Origin: Bacteroidales bacterium UBA4772
GTDB lineage: Bacteria; Bacteroidota; Bacteroidia; Bacteroidales; VadinHA17
Assembly: GCA_002403305.1 (NCBI GenBank)
Contig: DHHM01000014.1
Span: 1 to 64,000 of the forward strand
Direction of reading: 5' to 3'
DNA length: 64,000 bases
Numbering within the stretch: position 1 is the first letter of the stretch; each line of letters begins with the position of its first letter. Below are positions 16,419 to 24,142 of this stretch, piece after piece. The position numbers were made by a program, and so were the translations under genes. The notes under the pieces are model-generated. The model searched no databases, was not told where the DNA came from, and was given only the letters and a program-made list of their open reading frames with translations.

Positions 16419-17939
16419 CTATACAAGTGGTTTGCCGGTCATCTCTTCAGGTATGGGAAGCCCCATGAGGGTCAGTATAGTAGGTGCCACATCGGCGAGG
16501 ATTCCCTCTCTCACCTTGCTGAACCTGTTGCTGACCAGGTATAGCGGCACAGGGTTGAGTGAGTGGGCAGTGTTGGGTGATCCGTCAGGATTCAGAGCAT
16601 AGTCGGCATTACCGTGATCAGCGATGACCAAAACCTCATATCCGTTTGCAACAGCAGCCCTGACAACATCACCGGCACATTCATCAACAGCCCTGATGGC
16701 CTTCTGTATCGCCTCATAGACCCCCGTATGGCCAACCATGTCTCCGTTGGCAAAGTTGAGGCAGATAAAATCAAATTTTTTCTTTGCAATCTCCCCGGTG
16801 ACCGCATCCCTGACCTTATAGGCGCTCATCTCCGGCTGAAGGTCATATGTGGCCACGCGGGGTGAAGGGATAAGTATTCTCTCCTCTCCGGGGAACTCCT
16901 TCTCCCTGCCTCCCGAGAAGAAGAAGGTCACATGCGCATATTTCTCCGTCTCGGCAATCCTTAGTTGCTTTTTCCCCAGCTCGCCGAGTATCTCCCCGAG
17001 GGTTCTCTCCACATTGTCTTTTGGGAATATGATGTGAAGGCCCTCGAACTTGTCGTCGTAGGGGGTCATGGTCAGATAATAGAGTGGGATGGTCTTCATA
17101 CCTGCCTCCGGCATATCCTGCTGTGTCAGTGCCATTGTCAGCTCGCGTGCCCTGTCGTTCCTGAAGTTGATGAAGACAACCACATCTCCTTCAGCCACCG
17201 TTGCCAGAGGCCTGCCGTCATCATCCGTGACCACTATCGGCTTCATGAACTCATCAGTCACCCCCGCGTCATACGACTCCTGCATAGCGCTGAGTATGTT
17301 ATTGGTGGGTCTTCCAATCCCATGCACCAGCATGTCATATGCCTCCCTGATCCTCTCCCATCGCTTGTCGCGGTCCATCGCATAGTACCTGCCCACAAAG
17401 GAGGCCACCCTGCCATTGCTCTTCTCCAGGTGTTTCAGGAGGCTGGCCATATAACCCTTTCCGCTGCGCGGGTCAGTATCGCGGCCGTCGCCGAAGCCAT
17501 GGATCCACACCTCCCGCAGACCGTAGTCCATGGTCATATCGCACAGTGCATAGAGGTGGGTGTCAAGAGAGTGTACCCCGCCGTCGGACAGAAGGCCCAT
17601 GAAGTGAACCTTTACCCCCTTATCACGTGCATAGGCGAAAGCATCTGCGAGCGTTTTGTTTGATCGTATCTCTCCTGAGCGGCATGCCTTGTTGATCTTG
17701 ACCAGGTCCTGGTATACCACTCGCCCTGCTCCTATATTCAGATGGCCGACCTCGGAGTTTCCCATCTGGCCTTCAGGCAGCCCGACATCCTCGCCGGAGG
17801 TAAGCAGACGGGAGGAGGGATATATTTTTTTGATTGCGTCTATGTTGGGTGTACCCGTTGTGCTGATGACATCGCTTCTGGTTCCGTCTCCTATACCCCA
17901 GCCGTCAAGGATCATCAGCAGTACTTTTTGGTCTTTCAT
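16419..17939 (-). CDS. gpmI: 2,3-bisphosphoglycerate-independent phosphoglycerate mutase
   Basis: This 506-residue alkaline-phosphatase-fold enzyme interconverts 3- and 2-phosphoglycerate in glycolysis. It has the N-terminal metal motif LMILDGWGIGD, the phosphoserine loop MGNSEVGHLNIGAGR (about residues 57-71) and the C-terminal metal ligands VLVIADHGNAD and NTAHSLNPVPLYL. The length is normal. A -7-like TATTTTTG (complement of 17968-17975) lies about 30 nt upstream of the start. Confidence 0.96.
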   Translation of the reverse strand: MKDQKVLLMILDGWGIGDGTRSDVISTTGTPNIDAIKKIYPSSRLLTSGEDVGLPEGQMGNSEVGHLNIGAGRVVYQDLVKINKACRSGEIRSNKTLADAFAYARDKGVKVHFMGLLSDGGVHSLDTHLYALCDMTMDYGLREVWIHGFGDGRDTDPRSGKGYMASLLKHLEKSNGRVASFVGRYYAMDRDKRWERIREAYDMLVHGIGRPTNNILSAMQESYDAGVTDEFMKPIVVTDDDGRPLATVAEGDVVVFINFRNDRARELTMALTQQDMPEAGMKTIPLYYLTMTPYDDKFEGLHIIFPKDNVERTLGEILGELGKKQLRIAETEKYAHVTFFFSGGREKEFPGEERILIPSPRVATYDLQPEMSAYKVRDAVTGEIAKKKFDFICLNFANGDMVGHTGVYEAIQKAIRAVDECAGDVVRAAVANGYEVLVIADHGNADYALNPDGSPNTAHSLNPVPLYLVSNRFSKVREGILADVAPTILTLMGLPIPEEMTGKPLV

Positions 17940-17967
17940 TAAAGGTTTTTTTTAGTTGATCAGAATG

Positions 17968-17975
17968 CAAAAATA
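17968..17975 (-). promoter_or_regulatory. Probable -7 element for gpmI
   Basis: The minus strand reads TATTTTTG, matching TAnnTTTG, 29 nt before the gpmI start. No good -33 TTTG is visible at the usual spacing, so this is a partial match. Confidence 0.4.
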
Positions 17976-18036
17976 GCCATTTCATCCGGATGGGTGACCG
18001 GCTTTCAGTTTTAACACCAGAAGCAACTAAATGTTT

Positions 18037-21000
18037 TTACCTGGCTCCGATGATCTCCCTCACCCTGATGCGGTATGCCATATCCGGGCAGGTTGGCTCA
18101 TACTCAATATCGCGCCCCACGAATGCGTTCCACTCCTGCTCCGAGAGGTTGCGGGTGACCTTATCGCAAAGACCGTCGGTCATGCCTCTCACATGCGCCG
18201 GCCGCCGTGTAACATAGCTGCCGGCAGCTGCAAGGAAGGTGTTGCCCTGATCGGTGAAGGTCATCGAAACAATCTCCTTTTCGCTGTCTGAGATCACCAC
18301 CGGAGGCTGGCTCAGATCGCTTGCAGACCAGAGTCTTATCTCACCCGATTCATCTGCTGTGGCTATCTGCTCGTCACGATGGTTGCATGCTATGCACCTT
18401 ATGGCACTGAGATGGCCCTCAATGCTCTCCTCCACATTCCTGCCGCGGGTATTCCATATCTGCATTGTTCCTTCACCGTCACCTGTGGCCAGCATGTTAT
18501 CCCGCGGGAGGAACTTGTGTGCAGTGATCCTGCTGTCATTGCTTTCGAGAACGAACTGTTTATCCGGTGCGGACGTCTCCCAGAGCAGCACCTTTCCTTC
18601 CTGTGTGAGCGCGGCCATCAAGGAGTGATCTGCCGACATCTCCAGCGCAGCTATCCCTGAAGGATAGCTGCCAATCACACTCTCATGCCGCGATGCCAGA
18701 TCCCACTCACTGACTGTGCCGTTGCTGAGTGATGACCAGAGCCGGTCACTGCCGGCAGAGAACGCGAGGGAAGTGACTCTCCCTCCAGAGCCATTCATGG
18801 TATAACCTATAGAGTCATCAGCGAGGGGTATCATGATTATCTCTGAAGCCTCGGTGCCGCAGGCCAGCCACGAAGCATCAGGACTGATTCTCATTACCCC
18901 TATGATCTTGTCTCCTGACCAGATCGTTCTGTGACTCAAGGCAGCCTGGTCGCTCTGCCATCGCAGCACACGACCTTCGCTGTCAGCGGTATATACATAG
19001 TGACTGACAGGATCTTCAGCCATTGCCGTCATTATAATACCTTCAGTACCGAATCGGGAATAGTACCTGTTACCGTATCTCTTCGCCACATCGTAGAGGG
19101 CGGTGAAAAGATCGGGGTCATCCTCTGCTCCCGAATGCCTGTCGTTGAACATATAAGCCTGCCTGGCCAGCAGTATCTGCAGGTCTTTCTCTCCGGAATA
19201 ATTCAATGACCTCACTGACAGGGAGGTAGCCACAGCAAGCATTTTCCGTCTGCTCTCCTCCACGGCTGCCGCCACAGCTGCCGCCTTCTCCGAGGCCGAT
19301 TCCCTGGCAGTACGTTCTGCCTCAGCCGCTTTTTCTTCCGCCTTTTCAGCCCTGGTGACAGCGGCGAGAGCATTCACTCTTTCGAGTCCTGCCTGCATCG
19401 ATGCCGTTTGCAGGGTATCCTGGAGCGAGTTCAGGCTGTCACTAAGCAGGTCGCTGATTGCCAGTGCCTCATCTTTCATCTGCAGTGCTACCGACCTCTG
19501 TTTCTCGGCTTTGTTGCGAAGTGAAAAAACAGTACCGAGAGCTATGAGGGTTATCAGCGCCATTAAACCAAGTAACCCTGCTATCAGCCTCGTCCGCTTT
19601 ATCCTCTCCGTACCCGTCTTCCGGTGGTACTCTTCCCTGACTGCATACTCCTCCTCGGAGTTTCTCAGGAAGAGCATTGTTCTCTCGAAGGCCGGGTCAA
19701 TAGTCTCAGCCCATGCCAGCGTAGGGTTGTTCTCCTCCCGCCACCTGACAGCCAGGAGAAGATCAGGGGCAGTCCACAGTTTGCCGGTGCCCTCCTGGTA
19801 ATGTTCAGCCGCCCTGGCAAGCTGCAGGTACAGTTTACGCGAGGCCTCCTCATCGTCCATCCACTTTCGGAGCATACTCCAAAGCCGTATGATGCTTTCA
19901 TGTGTCAGGTCAATAACACTGTCAGTGGTCAGGGGCACCTCCTTGGAGGGGGTGATGAAAGAGTATTCAGGGCTTCTGAATACCTCAGCCACCTGTATTA
20001 TCTCCTCAATGGTGCAGCCTGTCTTTTTGGAGATGGAGATGATGCGCTCAGGCTTGCGCAATTCCCTTCCATCTTCTGTCCTTGCAGTTATGGTACGGAA
20101 GATTCGTGATGCCACATATCTGTGTCGCTCATCAAGAGATTCGAGAGCCTGACCGGCATGCTGGGAGATGGCCCCCTTCAGCTGACCTACAGCTTCATAG
20201 TCGGCAATGCTCAGAGGCCGGCTCATGTCACCGCTTCTGCTCCACTGATTCCACAGGCGCATGAGCAGATGCTGCAGTACCGGCAACTGCCCGGGCCTTT
20301 CGGTCAGGTCAGAGAGTATCACCTTGACAAGTGAACGGTCAATAGAGGCCCCTGACACTCTTACGGGGTCTTCAATCACTGAGGCAATGGCGTCATGAGA
20401 TATCTGAGGCAGAAGATAACTGCTGCTGTTCATCAGGTTAGTCAGGCTATGGAAGCGTGAACATTCGGACACATACTCCGACCTGATGGTCAGGATGATA
20501 TATAGCCCCTCATCAGTCCTGTGGGCAGCGTTCACCAGCAGATCGATGAGGTCGGTTGCATCATCTTCAGGATTCTCCTTCCCTGATGGAGAGTTGTATC
20601 TGAATAGCTCCTCAAACTGGTCGATGACAATCACTATCTGCTGCCGCAGGTTTTTCCTTATTTTATTGACCACGTCGGTCAGTCCTTCTGACCTGTTATG
20701 CAATGATGCAGAAACGGATGAGACTGACAGCTGCGTGAACCCTGCTCCGGCAGAGAGGGCTGACAGCTCCGCTGCCAGGCGGTCAACCGGATTGTGGTCA
20801 GGTCTGAAGACAAGATATGACCATGCCTTTTTCTCTTCGGCATTCTCTTTCATGAGAGCAGGGATGACCCCTGACAGCACCAATGACGACTTACCGCTGC
20901 CTGATGCTCCGATCACTGCAACAAATCCGGTCTCTTTCAGCCTGGCAGTAACCTTGAGAGTACTCTCCATGCGTCCGAAGAACAGATGTCCCTCATCAGG

Positions 21001-21060
21001 TCTGAAGGCCCTCAGGCCGGGGAACGGGTTTGGCCGGATAATTATATTCATGTCAGCCAT
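18037..21060 (-). CDS. nSTAND-type ATPase with transmembrane segment and WD40 repeats
   Basis: This 1007-residue protein begins with the NPFPGLRAFRPDEGHLFFGR signature of nSTAND1-like modules. Walker A is GASGSGKSS (51-59) and a Walker B-like IVIVIDQFEELF lies near 145-155. A winged-helix-like sensor region extends to about 420. One strongly hydrophobic helix (about 490-512, LIAGLLGLMALITLIALG) is followed by a long alanine/glutamate-rich coiled coil (about 515-610). WD40 repeats (about 680-970) end in SASDLSQPPVVISDSEKE-like text. This is a signal-transduction ATPase anchored in the membrane; the ligand is unknown. It starts 14 bp after the repeat-rich membrane protein gene, so the two are probably co-transcribed. 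Confidence 0.88.
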   Translation of the reverse strand: MADMNIIIRPNPFPGLRAFRPDEGHLFFGRMESTLKVTARLKETGFVAVIGASGSGKSSLVLSGVIPALMKENAEEKKAWSYLVFRPDHNPVDRLAAELSALSAGAGFTQLSVSSVSASLHNRSEGLTDVVNKIRKNLRQQIVIVIDQFEELFRYNSPSGKENPEDDATDLIDLLVNAAHRTDEGLYIILTIRSEYVSECSRFHSLTNLMNSSSYLLPQISHDAIASVIEDPVRVSGASIDRSLVKVILSDLTERPGQLPVLQHLLMRLWNQWSRSGDMSRPLSIADYEAVGQLKGAISQHAGQALESLDERHRYVASRIFRTITARTEDGRELRKPERIISISKKTGCTIEEIIQVAEVFRSPEYSFITPSKEVPLTTDSVIDLTHESIIRLWSMLRKWMDDEEASRKLYLQLARAAEHYQEGTGKLWTAPDLLLAVRWREENNPTLAWAETIDPAFERTMLFLRNSEEEYAVREEYHRKTGTERIKRTRLIAGLLGLMALITLIALGTVFSLRNKAEKQRSVALQMKDEALAISDLLSDSLNSLQDTLQTASMQAGLERVNALAAVTRAEKAEEKAAEAERTARESASEKAAAVAAAVEESRRKMLAVATSLSVRSLNYSGEKDLQILLARQAYMFNDRHSGAEDDPDLFTALYDVAKRYGNRYYSRFGTEGIIMTAMAEDPVSHYVYTADSEGRVLRWQSDQAALSHRTIWSGDKIIGVMRISPDASWLACGTEASEIIMIPLADDSIGYTMNGSGGRVTSLAFSAGSDRLWSSLSNGTVSEWDLASRHESVIGSYPSGIAALEMSADHSLMAALTQEGKVLLWETSAPDKQFVLESNDSRITAHKFLPRDNMLATGDGEGTMQIWNTRGRNVEESIEGHLSAIRCIACNHRDEQIATADESGEIRLWSASDLSQPPVVISDSEKEIVSMTFTDQGNTFLAAAGSYVTRRPAHVRGMTDGLCDKVTRNLSEQEWNAFVGRDIEYEPTCPDMAYRIRVREIIGAR

Positions 21061-21074
21061 ATATACCTACTTTT

Positions 21075-23555
21075 TCAGACAGTTGCCTTTCCCTGATTAT
21101 TCATATACTCTACAAAGATATCAGTGTATTCGGAATAGTGAAAGACAAAGGCGGTAATATCACTTACGGGAAGAGAATACAAACCGCTTTTACCTTCATG
21201 CGAAGGAACGATCCATGATATCTGCCCGGGCATCGACTCCGCATCGAAAGTCCCGGAGTATCTCATCGCCGTAGCGAGCATTATCATTCTCTCTTCGGGT
21301 ATCTTTCTGAAGCAGAGGCTCAGGAACCTTGTTTTCTCAAATATCATAGCCATTTCCGGTACTGTTCCGTTAATGACAGTTTCTATTCTGCTCCTGGTAT
21401 GTTCAGGCAGTCTCCTCTCCGCATCGCTGTACCATTCGCGGTTTATGGCGCATATCGCCCTGGCGCCCTCCTCCTGGAGTATCTGGTTGTTGCTGAAAAG
21501 ATATGACACAGCCAGCTCCCTGTCAATGCCGGTGCCCTCAGCAGCCACCTTGTGAAGTGCGCAGGCCTTGGTCCATACGCCGGTAATATTCTGCTCCGTG
21601 GAGAGAATTGATGAAACCAGCGAGCGGCCCGCAGCCGCTCTCAGTGGATAATAGAGTGATATCTCTTTCTGCCTTCTCCTGTCTGTATGGTTGCCCAGCA
21701 GAGCCTGCAGCGGCTTTTCCGGATTGCCGGGTAAAGCCGACTTAACTGCCTCTGCGGCTGTCTCTGCACCTCCGGCACTCCCGTCGCATGAATGGCGGCG
21801 GATCATATCGGCGGAATCCATCCCTGCCAGCAGAGCCACAAGAGCATGGACGAAGGCAATATTCATATGTTTCTCATACCTCAGCGCTTCCGCCAGGACA
21901 AAGTATTTTTTTCTTACGGCTTCCCGCTGCAGTGTAATGATTCTTGCCACTGCATGAACCGTCTCACTTATGATCTCTTCGATCTTCTGCTTCTGCTGTG
22001 CCGGCAGCGCATACCCCTGTTCTGCCAGGTACCAGGCTGCTTTCAGCCGCACAGAGATATTCCCTCCGGCAATCATGTTAATCATATGCAGTGCAACCTC
22101 GGAGAGAGGCATCATGCTGAGCAGCCTGATGATCATCAGGTTTTCCCTTTCACTGTTCGATGGTTTCAGCGCCTGACCGATGATACCCCCATAGACTTCA
22201 GGTCCGAAAAGTCGAAGTATATGGAATGCTTCCTTTTCTGTTTCAGGTGAGCAGAGGGCCTGAAGCACCTCCTCCCTCAACTCGGTAAAACCAAATTTTC
22301 CGGCTGCAATGAGTCCGGCACGTCTTAGCTCAGGATCTGACTCACTTAACATCTTAATTATCTCAGAAACAGCCGGTTTTCTGGGACTTAACAATATACC
22401 CCTGGCGATCATGCTCTTGCCGGAGATGCCTGGAAGTCTCAGCATATCGGTGTTCCTTGCCGGGTTTGCATAATATTTTTCGATGCTTTTAGCGACAGCC
22501 TCTGCGTCGTGTCTTATCTTTTCTCCGAACCTGTCCGCTGAGGTTATGCTCCTGATGGCTGGCAACAACCCGGGGTCAAAGGTTTTACCTGCGGTTCTTA
22601 CAGCTTCGGAGACATAGGTGTCATCTGCCCCGGCAACAATGAGATCAACTCTTCCGCATATGATATCAATATAGTGACTGGCAAAGAGCAGTATACTTCT
22701 GAAGCCGCCTGACTGCTGTGTTGCTGCAGCAACATCCTCAGCCCTGGACGGCAGGACAGCATTACCCTCCACCCTGGATGGCTCGGAAGCAATATCCTCA
22801 GCCCGGGACGGCACGGCAGCAGCATCTTCAGTCCGGGGTTTGCCAACGGTATCCACCACTGAATGGCGCGTGGCAAAAGTGTCGCCCTCAGCACGGGCAC
22901 CGTCTGCCGGGCCCCTCTTAAGTCCCGCCAGCAATGTATTCCTGAACCGGGTTGCAAGGATGATGTCAAAAATTATCAGAAAGAGGGAAAGCAACGGAAC
23001 CATAAGCACAAGACCGGACAGGTCACTGTCAGTAAGCATCTGCCAGAGTAACAGTATTGCAAACAGTGCTGCTGTTGCTGCAAGGGCCTTCCATTGCAGG
23101 CTGTCGGTATTCTTCCTCTCTCCCTTTTCTGCTGCATGAAGGTGAAGCAGCGCACCCATTGAGGGCAGGGAGATGGAGATCAGGAGAGAGAGAAAGATCA
23201 GGGCTGCAAGGGAGGAGAAAAGAGCTGCAAGCAGATTCAGTGACTCCTTTCCGCTCAGGTCATAGGATATATATATGATAGCGGCAGGGACTGAAAGTAC
23301 AAGCAGCATCACCGGGGCGGCAAGCAATCTGCCCTGCAGCCTCACTCTTCTCAGCAGGGGAATCATGGATCGGTCCCTCACCATCACTCCCAGTCCCGTA
23401 GCCGCGCCAACCAGTGAAGCTGAATAGAGGAGGGGGGTCTCTTTAAACAGTGGCAGGCCGGCAATCACAGTCAGCAGGCTGGCTGCCGTGATCACTGTCA
23501 GTGTCATGTCAGTCCAGAATATCAAACTATAACCTGGCCCGTAAGGTTTTGACAT
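21075..23555 (-). CDS. Membrane protein with HEAT-like helical repeats
   Basis: This 826-residue protein has about six hydrophobic helices in the first 210 residues. A proline/serine/glutamate-rich linker follows, with four degenerate 10-residue repeats (about 237-276, PSRAED-type). The rest is a long soluble helical region; SESDPELRRAGLIAAGKFGFTELREEVLQALCS (about 395-430) and later segments look like HEAT repeats. The layout recalls Bacteroidetes proteins joining a transporter-like domain to HEAT repeats, but the membrane part is too short for a full MFS transporter and no cyclic-nucleotide domain is seen. It precedes the nSTAND gene by 14 bp and may be its partner. Confidence 0.75.
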   Translation of the reverse strand: MSKPYGPGYSLIFWTDMTLTVITAASLLTVIAGLPLFKETPLLYSASLVGAATGLGVMVRDRSMIPLLRRVRLQGRLLAAPVMLLVLSVPAAIIYISYDLSGKESLNLLAALFSSLAALIFLSLLISISLPSMGALLHLHAAEKGERKNTDSLQWKALAATAALFAILLLWQMLTDSDLSGLVLMVPLLSLFLIIFDIILATRFRNTLLAGLKRGPADGARAEGDTFATRHSVVDTVGKPRTEDAAAVPSRAEDIASEPSRVEGNAVLPSRAEDVAAATQQSGGFRSILLFASHYIDIICGRVDLIVAGADDTYVSEAVRTAGKTFDPGLLPAIRSITSADRFGEKIRHDAEAVAKSIEKYYANPARNTDMLRLPGISGKSMIARGILLSPRKPAVSEIIKMLSESDPELRRAGLIAAGKFGFTELREEVLQALCSPETEKEAFHILRLFGPEVYGGIIGQALKPSNSERENLMIIRLLSMMPLSEVALHMINMIAGGNISVRLKAAWYLAEQGYALPAQQKQKIEEIISETVHAVARIITLQREAVRKKYFVLAEALRYEKHMNIAFVHALVALLAGMDSADMIRRHSCDGSAGGAETAAEAVKSALPGNPEKPLQALLGNHTDRRRQKEISLYYPLRAAAGRSLVSSILSTEQNITGVWTKACALHKVAAEGTGIDRELAVSYLFSNNQILQEEGARAICAINREWYSDAERRLPEHTRSRIETVINGTVPEMAMIFEKTRFLSLCFRKIPEERMIMLATAMRYSGTFDAESMPGQISWIVPSHEGKSGLYSLPVSDITAFVFHYSEYTDIFVEYMNNQGKATV
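22727..22846. repeat. 30-bp coding minisatellite (four units)
   Basis: Four consecutive 30-bp units (22727-22756, 22757-22786, 22787-22816, 22817-22846) share CAGCA-n-nATCCTCAG-CCnGGACGGC on the plus strand. They encode 10-residue repeats on the minus strand inside the linker of the membrane protein. The period is a multiple of three, so copy changes would keep the frame. Confidence 0.75.
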
Positions 23556-23608
23556 ATCCCGGAATAGTTACAGACTCACTCATACAATATACAAAAAAAT
23601 TTACAATC

Positions 23609-24136
23609 CTAGAGGTAGCCTCCCCTCTCTCTTACAAGAGCTGCGACTTTAACCGTGATATCTTCAATAGTGTCATTCACCGCGTCAATTACCAGGTCTG
23701 CCTTCCTGTACCAGCACTCCCTGCTCTCAAGCATCTGTACCACCCTGGCATCCAGTTCACCTCCTCTGGTGCCAGACAGAAGCGGGCGTACGTTATTTGA
23801 TCTCCTGAGTCTCTCTGTGATCTCCTTCACCGGCAGCCTGAGCCAGACGGTCACACCTGTTGAAGCCATCACCTCCATGTTTTCCTGTGAGCAGGGTGTT
23901 CCTCCTCCGCAGGCGACCACCGTCCTTGACCTTTCTGACACGGCACGCAGTGTTGCACTCTCTGCCTCTCTGAAATAAGCCTCCCCCCTGTGTGCAAAGA
24001 TTCCTGATACAGACTCTCCCTCATGCTCCTCTACCAGCCTGTCGATATCAGCAAAGGTCCATCGCAGCAAAGAGGCTATCTTCTTGCCGGCGGTGCTTTT
24101 ACCGCTTCCCATGAATCCGATAAGGTAAATATTCAA
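23609..24136 (-). CDS. aroK: Shikimate kinase
   Basis: This 175-residue P-loop kinase phosphorylates shikimate in the chorismate pathway. Motifs: Walker A IYLIGFMGSGKSTAGKK (G8-S15), the shikimate-binding DIDRLVEEHEGESVSGIFAHRGEAYFREAE, and the ACGGGTPCSQEN loop. The normal length is 160-180. It lies 6 bp after parC and is probably read from the parE promoter. Confidence 0.95.
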   Translation of the reverse strand: MNIYLIGFMGSGKSTAGKKIASLLRWTFADIDRLVEEHEGESVSGIFAHRGEAYFREAESATLRAVSERSRTVVACGGGTPCSQENMEVMASTGVTVWLRLPVKEITERLRRSNNVRPLLSGTRGGELDARVVQMLESRECWYRKADLVIDAVNDTIEDITVKVAALVRERGGYL

Positions 24137-24142
24137 GGTATG

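Noticed and set aside
18037..21060. nSTAND protein as an anti-phage defence gene
   Set aside because: No nuclease, protease or other effector domain and no mobile-element context; neighbours are core metabolic genes.
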